Source of the DNA: Geobacter sp. AOG1
Lineage (GTDB): Bacteria > Desulfobacterota > Desulfuromonadia > Geobacterales > Geobacteraceae
Direction: 5' to 3'
Length of the DNA stretch: 64,000 nucleotides
Assembly (NCBI RefSeq): GCF_019972315.1
Contig: NZ_BLIZ01000001.1
Span: forward strand, 3,075,521 to 3,139,520
Position 1 is the stretch's first letter. Each line of letters opens with the position of its first letter. The position numbers were made by a program, and so were the translations under genes. The notes under the pieces were generated by a model, which saw only the letters and a list, made by a program, of their open reading frames with translations, searched no databases and was not told where the DNA came from. Below are positions 25,957 to 32,401 of this stretch, one piece after another.

Positions 25957-26722
25957 GATTCTTCTTTCTGTTCAGGAATGACTGCATCTTTTCCGCCCGG
26001 GCCTCCGTGGCGAAGAGCGACGAAAAGGCGCCCAGCTCCATGACGCAGCCGCTCTTCAGTTCCACGTCCTCGCTGGCGTTGACGATCTTCTTGCCATAGA
26101 GGAGCGGTTCGGCAGGATGGGCCGCTATCCGTCCGGCGAATGCGACCACGTCATCCCAGAAGCTTACCGCGGGAAAGAGACGGTTAAGGAACCCCATCCT
26201 GAGCCCGTCGGCAGCCGTATAGGACTCGGACGTCATGAATATCTCCCGGGCGAAGTTCTTTCCCACCAGTCGCGGCAGTTTCTGGGTGCCGCAGAAACCG
26301 GTAATGATGCCGAGCTTGGCGCCGGGATGAGCGAAGAGGAGCGCATCACTACCGAGCCGGATGTCGCAGGCCATGGCAAGATCGCACCCTCCCCCCATGG
26401 TGATACCATTGAGGGCGCCGATGATCGGCTTCCCGCACTCCTCCATCTGGGCAAACAGGGACTGGCCCAACTCAGCGAAGGCGAATCCTTCGGCAGGTCC
26501 GAAATCCCGCATCTGGGCAATGTCCGCCCCGACGGCAAAGGATTCGCCGGGATAGCCACTGAGGACAATGACCGTCACCGCCGGGTTGACTTCCAGTTCG
26601 CCAAAGGCCCGCTTCAGTTCCCGCAGGGTCGTAATGGAGAGTTTGTTGAAACGACTGCCGGATTGCATGAGAATGTAGCCAACCCGGTCGCGAATCTCGA
26701 TGTGGAGCTTCTTGTAGGGCAT
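25943..26722 (-). CDS. Crotonase-family protein lacking both usual catalytic glutamates
   Basis: 259 residues of the enoyl-CoA hydratase/isomerase fold. The oxyanion-hole regions are present (VGADIAQMRD, GITMGGGCDLAMACDIR). In classical hydratase the two catalytic Glu lie in GGGxE and in (Q/A)PE; here the positions read GGGCD and AHPG, so both are replaced. The activity is therefore probably not simple enoyl-CoA hydration; other crotonase reactions (isomerase, decarboxylase, thioesterase) or a structural role are possible. It is packed between the B12-binding subunit gene (7 bases away) and meaB (overlapping). Confidence 0.85.
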   Translation of the reverse strand: MPYKKLHIEIRDRVGYILMQSGSRFNKLSITTLRELKRAFGELEVNPAVTVIVLSGYPGESFAVGADIAQMRDFGPAEGFAFAELGQSLFAQMEECGKPIIGALNGITMGGGCDLAMACDIRLGSDALLFAHPGAKLGIITGFCGTQKLPRLVGKNFAREIFMTSESYTAADGLRMGFLNRLFPAVSFWDDVVAFAGRIAAHPAEPLLYGKKIVNASEDVELKSGCVMELGAFSSLFATEARAEKMQSFLNRKKNHGTR

Positions 26723-26729
26723 TGTCTCC

Positions 26730-27134
26730 TCAGGCGTGGGGCTGGACGTTATCCTTCACCCATTTGACGATGTCTTCAGTGGACGTCCCTGGGGTGAAGA
26801 CCTCCTTCATGCCGGCTGCTTTCAGGCCAGGGATGTCGTCGTCTGGAATAACCCCGCCGCAGAAGAGGGTGATGTCAGCAGCCTGCTTTTCCCGGAACAG
26901 TTCGCACACCCGGGGGAGCAGCGTGTTGTGAGCGCCGGAGAGGATGGAGAGCCCCACGCAGTCGACGTCTTCCTGGATGGCAGCCGCCACGATCTGCTCG
27001 GGGGTCTGGTGCAGCCCGGTGTAGATAACCTCGAAACCGGCATCGCGGAAAGCGCGGGCTATGATCTTTGCCCCCCGGTCGTGCCCATCTAGTCCCGGCT
27101 TCCCCACCAGTACCCGTAATTTTCTCTCAGCCAT
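26730..27134 (-). CDS. Stand-alone cobalamin-binding subunit of a methylmalonyl-CoA-type mutase
   Basis: 134 residues, matching the C-terminal B12 domain of methylmalonyl/isobutyryl-CoA mutases. The base-off/His-on motif is present: [16 protein letters not shown] (DxHxxG with the cobalt-ligating His), then GLSILSGAH and [13 protein letters not shown] 27134 has AAAGGAG upstream; a longer frame would add an unlike leader. The large catalytic subunit (substrate-binding TIM barrel) is not in the window and must be encoded elsewhere. MeaB and CobO next door support the role. Confidence 0.93.
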   Translation of the reverse strand: MAERKLRVLVGKPGLDGHDRGAKIIARAFRDAGFEVIYTGLHQTPEQIVAAAIQEDVDCVGLSILSGAHNTLLPRVCELFREKQAADITLFCGGVIPDDDIPGLKAAGMKEVFTPGTSTEDIVKWVKDNVQPHA

Positions 27135-27233
27135 GACATTCTCCTTTTGATAAGGTTGATAGAAATCTGTAGTCGTAAGGCTTTTCAGGAAAGCCCTCTC
27201 CGGCAAAGCCGGGGATGCCGTGACGAAACGCCT

Positions 27234-27764
27234 CTACTTTTCGATACCGATCCGGGCACGTACGCCGGTTTTGTAATAGTGCTTGATCTCCCGCATCTCC
27301 GTTACCAGGTCGGCGACTTCGATGACGCGGGGATCGGCATTGCGCCCGGTCAGGACCAGTTCCACGTCCGTCGGTTTCTGCCCCATGAGCTCCAGTACCT
27401 GTTCCGTCTCAAGCAAACCAAAAGAGACGGCACCATTGACCTCGTCGAGGATGACAAGGTCGTACTTGCCGCCGGTCAGAGCTTGCCGTGCCATCTCCAA
27501 TGCCTCTTGGGCCAGACGTCGGTCCTCCGGGTCGGGATTGTCGTGGTCCACCCACCCTGCCCTGCCGGTCGGAATGATTGTCAGGTACGGGGCGAGCCGC
27601 TGGGCAGCCAGGTGTTCGCCGTAGGGCCCTCCCCCCTTCATGAACTGGATCATGCAGACCATCATTTCCCGCCCGACAGCCCTGAGAGCCAGGCCGAGGG
27701 CGGCAGTCGTCTTCCCCTTGCAGTCCCCCGTATAAACCTGAATATGCCCCTGCTTAAGCTTCAT
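27234..27764 (-). CDS. cobO: Cob(I)yrinic acid a,c-diamide adenosyltransferase (CobO/BtuR type)
   Basis: Transfers the adenosyl group of ATP to cob(I)alamin, making adenosylcobalamin, the cofactor of the mutase encoded next door. 176 residues, CobA/CobO/BtuR family: P-loop YTGDCKGKTTAALGLALRA, then QFMKGGG and DLVILDEVNGAV (Walker B) and LTGRNADPRVIEVADLVTEM. ATG 27764 follows a GAAAGGAAG ribosome site and matches the family's short N-terminus (MKLKQGHIQVYTG). Adjacent to a crotonase gene upstream (11 bases). Confidence 0.94.
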   Translation of the reverse strand: MKLKQGHIQVYTGDCKGKTTAALGLALRAVGREMMVCMIQFMKGGGPYGEHLAAQRLAPYLTIIPTGRAGWVDHDNPDPEDRRLAQEALEMARQALTGGKYDLVILDEVNGAVSFGLLETEQVLELMGQKPTDVELVLTGRNADPRVIEVADLVTEMREIKHYYKTGVRARIGIEK

Positions 27765-27775
27765 GGTTCTTCCTT

Positions 27776-28552
27776 TCAGCGGCCGGGGAATTTGGCCGGC
27801 CGTTTCTCCAGGAACGCCCCCATTCCTTCCTTCTGATCCTCGGTGGAAAAGCAGAGGGCAAAGGCATCCCGCTCCATCATGCACGCATTGGCCAGATCGA
27901 TGTCGTAACCTGCATCGATAATCTCCTTCCCCATGCGCAGGGAGAGGGGACCGCGGCTGCAGATGGTCTGCATGAGCTCCAGGGACCGGGTAATCAGATG
28001 GTCAGGTTCGTACATCCTGTTGACGAGACCGATGACATGGGCCTCGGTTGCGGAAATGCTGTCACCGGTGAAGATGAGCTCCTTTGCTTTCGCCTTCCCC
28101 ACGAGGCGGGCCAGGCGCTGGGTGCCGCCGAAACCGGGGATGATCCCGAGCCGGATTTCTGGAGCAGCAAAAACCGCAGCTGTGGACGCCACGATGAAAT
28201 CGCAAGCCAGGGCGAGTTCCAGCCCTCCACCAAGAGCATGGCCGTTCACCACCGCCAGGACCGGTTTGCCAACTCGCTCGATGGCAAACATCAACTTCTG
28301 TCCGAGCTCAGCGAACTCTACCGCCGCCATGGGACTCATGGCGGCCATCTCCCCGATGTCACCACCTGCGCAGAAGGATTTTCCGCATCCGGTGATGATG
28401 ACACCCTTGACTTCCCGATCGTCCTTGAGTTTGCGAAAGGTTTCCAGAAGTCCCTGTATCATGGCACCGCTCAGACAATTAGCCGCTTCGGGCCGATTCA
28501 GCCTGACCAGTGCGATCTCCCCTTCATGCTGCACCTGAACCGCTCTCGTCAA
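27776..28552 (-). CDS. Enoyl-CoA hydratase/isomerase
   Basis: Crotonase-family enzyme of 258 residues, adding water to trans-2-enoyl-CoA or shifting the double bond. Both usual catalytic glutamates are kept: GGGLELALACDF and FAAPEIRLGIIPGFGGTQRL, with the oxyanion region CAGGDIGEMA. I chose the TTG at 28552 because GGGAG lies seven bases upstream and homologs start close to this point; the first ATG in frame (28621) would add 23 unlike residues. It heads the B12/acyl-CoA cluster on this strand. The substrate chain length cannot be told. Confidence 0.9.
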   Translation of the reverse strand: MTRAVQVQHEGEIALVRLNRPEAANCLSGAMIQGLLETFRKLKDDREVKGVIITGCGKSFCAGGDIGEMAAMSPMAAVEFAELGQKLMFAIERVGKPVLAVVNGHALGGGLELALACDFIVASTAAVFAAPEIRLGIIPGFGGTQRLARLVGKAKAKELIFTGDSISATEAHVIGLVNRMYEPDHLITRSLELMQTICSRGPLSLRMGKEIIDAGYDIDLANACMMERDAFALCFSTEDQKEGMGAFLEKRPAKFPGR

Positions 28553-28698
28553 AACAGACTCCCATTTTATCAGGAATAAAAAGCGGTGTTGACTATAACA
28601 ACCGGGCCGTTTTGCTGTCAAGGTCTATTCAGCTCGGTATAACGATTTTTTAATACCGCTGAAAAGCAGCGTCGAGCGGCTTGCTGGCGCTTTCCTGC

Positions 28699-28727
28699 TT
28701 GACAGACGATCTGCCTTTTGTTATTCA
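28699..28727 (+). promoter_or_regulatory. Promoter of tRNA-Val
   Basis: TTGACA (28699-28704), a 17-base spacer and TATTCA (28722-28727), ending 12 bases before the tRNA. Confidence 0.6.
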
Positions 28728-28739
28728 ATAGAAAGTTTC

Positions 28740-28814
28740 GGGCGATTAGCTCAGCGGGAGAGCACTGCCTTCACACGGCAGGGGTCACTGGTTCGAACCC
28801 AGTATCGCCCACCA
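28740..28814 (+). tRNA. tRNA-Val, anticodon CAC
   Basis: A 75-base cloverleaf: acceptor stem GGGCGAT/ATCGCCC, D arm with TAGCTCAGCGGGAGAG, anticodon stem CTGCC/GGCAG with loop TTCACAC (anticodon CAC, reading GUG), T arm with GGTTCGAACCC, discriminator A and an encoded CCA. Confidence 0.97.
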
Positions 28815-28826
28815 GAAAAAACATGG

Positions 28827-28857
28827 GGTTAGCGAAAAATTCGCTAACCTTTTTTGT
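28827..28857 (+). terminator. Intrinsic terminator after tRNA-Val
   Basis: GGTTAGCGAA/TTCGCTAACC hairpin followed by a T-tract. Confidence 0.9.
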
Positions 28858-28943
28858 TTTACCGATTTTGCCTGTTTGTCTTGTATATTGCCATGCGTAA
28901 GATGCCGACTGACATCCGCTCTTGAAAAAATTTCAGACTGCGC

Positions 28944-28971
28944 TTGACAATAGTTCTTGTCGCGTTACAGT
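28944..28971 (+). promoter_or_regulatory. Probable promoter of the riboswitch transcript
   Basis: TTGACA (28944-28949), a 16-base spacer and TACAGT (28966-28971). The predicted start, around 28978-28980, coincides with the 5' edge of the riboswitch. A TATACT at 28972 is too far from the -35 to be the partner. Confidence 0.55.
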
Positions 28972-28979
28972 TATACTAG

Positions 28980-29113
28980 CCTGTTTCCGAAACGGTAAAC
29001 TTGGAAGAAATTCCAAGCGCACAAAGCTGACGGACCCGTTAAAAGAGAGCATACCATCTTGTAACAAGGATGGATTTCTTACTGTCAGGTAGCCGAGCTC
29101 CCGAAGAAACAGG
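28980..29113 (+). ncRNA. Cyclic-di-GMP-I (GEMM) riboswitch aptamer
   Basis: All hallmarks of the class are visible. P1 closes CCTGTTT (28980-28986) with AAACAGG (29107-29113). P2 is a perfect 7-bp stem CTTGGAA/TTCCAAG capped by a GAAA tetraloop (29007-29010), the loop that docks into P3. The conserved GGTAAAC precedes P2, ACAAAGC follows it, and GGTAGCCGAGCTCCCGA closes the 3' side. P3 starts CTGAC/GTCAG and carries a long extended stem. By alignment to the Vc2 aptamer (from memory), the ligand-contact position 20 is G (28994). This predicts c-di-GMP rather than the cGAMP preferred by Geobacter variants with A at this site. A terminator follows 12 bases downstream. Confidence 0.93.
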
Positions 29114-29124
29114 TGAAATTTTAG

Positions 29125-29161
29125 AAACCGCCCATCAAGTGAAGTTGATGGGCGGTTTTTT
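29125..29161 (+). terminator. Riboswitch expression-platform terminator
   Basis: Perfect 14-bp hairpin (AAACCGCCCATCAA / TTGATGGGCGGTTT) with a GTGAAG loop and a tract of six T. It is placed so that ligand binding could decide read-through into the HMA-ABC-Cus genes. Its stem does not overlap P1, so the switching partner is not obvious from inspection. Confidence 0.92.
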
Positions 29162-29213
29162 AGTCCACTCTCCCCGCGGCACCCCTACCCTTCACATGCG
29201 CAACGCCCCTTTC

Positions 29214-29229
29214 TGTAGAAAATTCTACA
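29214..29229. promoter_or_regulatory. Palindromic operator or enhancer candidate
   Basis: TGTAGAA-AA-TTCTACA, 7-bp perfect arms, 97 bases upstream of a sigma-54-like promoter. It suits a dimeric regulator. Only the symmetry supports it. Confidence 0.4.
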
Positions 29230-29325
29230 CAGGCCGGAGAATATTCCCCTGTTTCAGCACTTCACCGATTCGTCTTCCAAGGATTATTTCCATAAATTCA
29301 AGGGATTGTAGTGGTGTATGTGGTT

Positions 29326-29341
29326 TGGCATGACACTTGAT
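29326..29341 (+). promoter_or_regulatory. Sigma-54-like promoter before the HMA gene
   Basis: TGGCATGACACTTGAT matches the -24/-12 consensus TGGCAC-N5-TTGCA with correct spacing of GG and G but an A in place of the C of the -12 GC. It lies about 30 bases before the HMA gene and after the riboswitch terminator, so it could bypass the riboswitch. Confidence 0.4.
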
Positions 29342-29372
29342 AAGAGAACGTGGCAAGGCAAGGAGGTTGAAT

Positions 29373-29804
29373 ATGCGCGCAAAAAACATAGGTACCACGC
29401 TTCTTATAATCATGGTCGTCACCCTGCTGGTAGTCCTCGCCTTCCACGTCAGAATCGGCGCAACGGCAGACTCCGTCGCAGTCCTGAAGACGACCGGCAT
29501 GACCTGCAGCAGTTGCTCACGCAAGATAACCAAAGCGCTCGAACGCGAGAAAGGTGTTGCCGTAACCGAAGTGGATGTTGACGGTGGCTGGGTCATCGTT
29601 GGCTATGACACGAAGACGGTGCAGCCGGAAAAACTTGCGCAAAAGGTCAGTGAAACCGGATTTGGCAGCAATGTGTATGCTGTCCTGACCCCGGAAGAAT
29701 ACAGGCAGGTCACTGGCAGGGCGATCGGCAAGAGTGCGTCGCCTTCAACGGGATGCGGTGGATGCGGTACGAAGGGTGGATGCGGCACACAACAACAGAA
29801 CTAA
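29373..29804 (+). CDS. Membrane-anchored HMA-domain (heavy-metal-binding) protein
   Basis: 143 residues. An N-terminal signal anchor (about 8-26, TLLIIMVVTLLVVLAF) exposes a heavy-metal-associated domain outside the cytoplasm. The domain runs about 34-105 with the metal site GMTCSSCSRK (C45, C48), as in MerP and copper chaperones. A C-terminal Cys/Gly tail CGGCGTKGGCG adds further metal ligands. AAGGAGG sits before ATG 29373. It is the first gene after the c-di-GMP riboswitch and precedes an FtrD-like protein by 12 bases. A MerP-like periplasmic metal carrier role is inferred; Cu(I) or other soft metals are the likely ligands. Confidence 0.88.
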   Translation: MRAKNIGTTLLIIMVVTLLVVLAFHVRIGATADSVAVLKTTGMTCSSCSRKITKALEREKGVAVTEVDVDGGWVIVGYDTKTVQPEKLAQKVSETGFGSNVYAVLTPEEYRQVTGRAIGKSASPSTGCGGCGTKGGCGTQQQN

Positions 29805-29816
29805 AAGGAGATCGAG

Positions 29817-30281
29817 ATGTCGGGAATTCGGACAAAGCATGTGGTGTGGACAACGGTTGTTATCGGGGCATTACTGATTGGAGCCATAAGCGTATCGGCC
29901 TTCTCTCTGGGCAAGTATGAAAAGGTCACGACGAATGGCGGTGTCGCAACGATACCCGTTGCCAAGCTGGCCGACGGCAAGGCCAGATTCTATAAATTAG
30001 AGGATAGTGGCAAGGAGATCACCTTTTTCGCGGTCAAGACGGCCGACGGTAACTACAAGACCGCCTTCGACGCCTGCGATTCCTGCTATAAGTCCAAGAA
30101 AGGTTACGAACAGCAGGGAGACAAGATGAATTGCAAGAACTGCAACCAGAAGTTCGCCATCAATCGCCTCGGTCCCAACGCTACCGGTGGCTGCAATCCC
30201 GGGTACCTTCCCCATCAACTGAACGGTAGCACCATTTCTATTTCAGTAAATGACCTCAAGGGCGGAGCGAGATACTTCTGA
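29817..30281 (+). CDS. FtrD-like iron-sulfur/metal protein (DUF2318)
   Basis: 154 residues with a signal anchor (about 9-30) and the DUF2318 core. The core has two CxxC pairs, C87-DS-C90 (FDACDSCYKSKKGYEQ) and C106-KN-C109 (MNCKNCNQKFAINRLG), then C126 in GGCNPGY. In FtrABCD/P19-type iron uptake systems this protein sits beside ABC components and a high-affinity permease. Here its stop overlaps the permease ATG (TGATG at 30279-30283), which tightly links it to the ABC transporter. AAAGGAG precedes its start. A redox or metal-transfer step at the outer face of the membrane is inferred. Ftr1 and P19 partners are not present nearby. Confidence 0.87.
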   Translation: MSGIRTKHVVWTTVVIGALLIGAISVSAFSLGKYEKVTTNGGVATIPVAKLADGKARFYKLEDSGKEITFFAVKTADGNYKTAFDACDSCYKSKKGYEQQGDKMNCKNCNQKFAINRLGPNATGGCNPGYLPHQLNGSTISISVNDLKGGARYF

Positions 30282-31441
30282 TGCAACTGCACACCATTTC
30301 CATCAATAACCTGAAGCGCCGCAAGGCCAAGATGGCCTTTCTGACCATCGGCCTGATGGTGGGAATCGCCACTATCGTAACCCTGGTGACCCTGACCCGC
30401 TCCATGTCCAGCGACATCGAGCGGAAGATGGACGAGTTCGGTGCCAATATCCTCATCACCCCCCAAAGCAACGGCCTGGCCATGAACTACGGCGGCATCA
30501 GCCTGGGTGGCGTGACCTTCGACCAGCGCGAGATCCGAGAAGAGGATCTGGCAAAGATCAAGACTATCGCCAATCACAAGAACATTTCGGCGGTCAGCCC
30601 CAAGGTGCTGGGAGGAATATCCGTCAACAATCACGATGTGCTGTTGGTTGGAGTCCATTTCGAGAGCGAACTGAAGATGAAGCAGTGGTGGAAGGTCTTC
30701 GGCACCGAGCCGAAGAGTGATCACGATCTGCTCCTCGGCTCCGATGCCGCCAAGGTGCTGAACGTTTCTCCAGGTGACAGCCTGACCGTCAAGGGAGAGA
30801 GCTTCACCGTAGCCGGTGTGCTTGACCAGACGGGCTCACAGGATGACTCGCTGGTATTTGCATCGTTGTCAAAGGCCCAGAAGTTGCTCGGCAAGGAAGG
30901 AAAGATCACCCTGGCCGAAGTGGCAGCCCTCTGCTCCGGCTGTCCCATCGGCGACATGGTGACCCAGATCGCCGAGAAAATACCCGACGCCAAGGTATCG
31001 GCTATCCAACAGGTGGTGGAAGGACGTCTCAAGGCGCTGGACCAGTTCAAACGCTTCTCCTACGCCATGGCCAGCGTGGTGGTCTTCATCGGATCCCTGA
31101 TCGTTTTCGTCACCATGATGGGGAGTGTCAACGAGCGGACCACCGAGATCGGCGTCTTCCGGGCCATCGGTTTCCGCAAGTCCCATATCATGCGGATCAT
31201 CATGCTGGAAGCTGCCCTGGTCAGCCTGCTGGCCGGCTTTCTGGGGTATGCGATCGGTATGGGTGGAGCGAAACTGGCATTGCCGCTCATGGCTGAGAGC
31301 AAGAATGCCCACCTTGTCTGGGATACGACCGTGGCCTTTGGTTCTATCGGGCTTGCTGTGGCACTGGGACTCCTGGCGAGCCTTTACCCAGCGCTGCACG
31401 CATCTAAGATGGATCCAACCGAAGCTTTGCGGGCGCTTTAA
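30281..31441 (+). CDS. ABC transporter permease, FtsX/MacB type
   Basis: 386 residues with the FtsX-like layout: one N-terminal membrane helix (about 20-40, MAFLTIGLMVGIATIVTLVT), a large MacB-like periplasmic domain (about 45-255) and three C-terminal helices (about 265-385). The region VNERTTEIGVFRAIGFRKSHI is the typical cytoplasmic coupling segment. Such permeases usually drive mechanotransmission or lipoprotein/metal-complex handling rather than transport through a channel. The start overlaps the DUF2318 gene; the ATPase follows after a 163-base gap holding a large inverted repeat. Confidence 0.92.
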   Translation: MQLHTISINNLKRRKAKMAFLTIGLMVGIATIVTLVTLTRSMSSDIERKMDEFGANILITPQSNGLAMNYGGISLGGVTFDQREIREEDLAKIKTIANHKNISAVSPKVLGGISVNNHDVLLVGVHFESELKMKQWWKVFGTEPKSDHDLLLGSDAAKVLNVSPGDSLTVKGESFTVAGVLDQTGSQDDSLVFASLSKAQKLLGKEGKITLAEVAALCSGCPIGDMVTQIAEKIPDAKVSAIQQVVEGRLKALDQFKRFSYAMASVVVFIGSLIVFVTMMGSVNERTTEIGVFRAIGFRKSHIMRIIMLEAALVSLLAGFLGYAIGMGGAKLALPLMAESKNAHLVWDTTVAFGSIGLAVALGLLASLYPALHASKMDPTEALRAL

Positions 31442-31470
31442 GGATGAGAACAAGTTCCTCAAGGCATTAC

Positions 31471-31562
31471 TCACGCAACGACGCAACGTCGCAACGAAAG
31501 GCTTTTAAGCAAACCCTTTAAATTCATGGTTGTAAACGTTGCGTCGTCGCGTCGTTGCGTGA
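31471..31562. repeat. Long inverted repeat (26-bp arms) between permease and ATPase genes
   Basis: Arm 1 at 31471-31496 and arm 2 at 31537-31562 pair at 24 of 26 positions around a 40-base loop. The arms begin TCACGCAACGACGC and are built of CGCAACGA-like units. No T-tract follows, so it is more likely an RNA-stability or insertion-type repeat than a terminator. Confidence 0.75.
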
Positions 31563-31604
31563 AACAGCATTTTGTTAGTTGGGTTATAGATTCTGGAGAC
31601 AATC

Positions 31605-32288
31605 ATGGCACTCATTGAAATCAATAACGTGAAGAAGCAGTATTACAGCGGTGATGATGTCGTCGAGGCACTGCGCGGCGTGGACATAACCATCGAAGTC
31701 GGTGAATTCATCACGATCATGGGACAGTCCGGATCCGGGAAAAGCACCCTCCTCTCCGTACTCGGCGGAATGAACCACCCCACCACGGGCGAGGTCGAGA
31801 TGGCCGGTGTAAAACTGTATCAACTGCCCGGCGAGAAACTGGCCGATTTCCGGGCGCAGAACCTGGGTTTTGTCTTCCAGTCCTTCCATCTGATCCAATA
31901 TCTGACCGCCATCGAGAACGTCATGCTGCCGTTGGCCATTGTCAAGATGAGTACGCTGGCCAAGAGAACTGCAGCGCGTACCGCCTTGGAGCGTGTCGGT
32001 CTCGGTGCAAAGCTGGATCGTTTGCCCAATCAACTCTCGGGTGGTGAACAGGAACGGGTGGCCATCGCCCGGGCCATCGTCAACAATCCCCATATCCTCC
32101 TGGCGGATGAGCCGACCGGGAACCTGGATTCAAAGACCAGCGAAGAGGTCATGGCGCTCTTCCGTGAACTGAACGACGCCGGCCAGACCGTTGTCATGGT
32201 AACGCATAACCCTGAGAATGGAGCCTACGCGGATCGTACCATCCACTTGAAGGATGGCATGGTGAATGGTCACATAAAGCTATCGTGA
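31605..32288 (+). CDS. ABC transporter ATP-binding protein (LolD/MacB type)
   Basis: ATPase partner of the permease at 30281. 227 residues with Walker [11 protein letters not shown]-loop [12 protein letters not shown] signature [14 protein letters not shown], Walker [13 protein letters not shown] and the switch His in MVTHNPE. The LolD/MacB-like subfamily has the TGNLDS form. AGCCTGG-type sites are absent; a TCTGGAG ribosome site precedes the ATG. It ends the HMA-FtrD-ABC group; the efflux genes begin 113 bases later. Confidence 0.94.
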   Translation: MALIEINNVKKQYYSGDDVVEALRGVDITIEVGEFITIMGQSGSGKSTLLSVLGGMNHPTTGEVEMAGVKLYQLPGEKLADFRAQNLGFVFQSFHLIQYLTAIENVMLPLAIVKMSTLAKRTAARTALERVGLGAKLDRLPNQLSGGEQERVAIARAIVNNPHILLADEPTGNLDSKTSEEVMALFRELNDAGQTVVMVTHNPENGAYADRTIHLKDGMVNGHIKLS

Positions 32289-32401
32289 ATCTGGCCTGAG
32301 ATTTCTGGACTTTGCCTTATAACACAGTATATTCACTATGATATATAAGCGGCACATCATGTGATTTAACACACGTAATTATGCCAGATATTGAGGTCAT
32401 C

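Noticed and set aside
28980-29113. cGAMP-specific (GEMM-Ib) variant
   Set aside because: The Geobacter cGAMP aptamer I recall has A at the position aligned with Vc2 G20; here it is G (28994), which fits c-di-GMP. Binding tests would be decisive.
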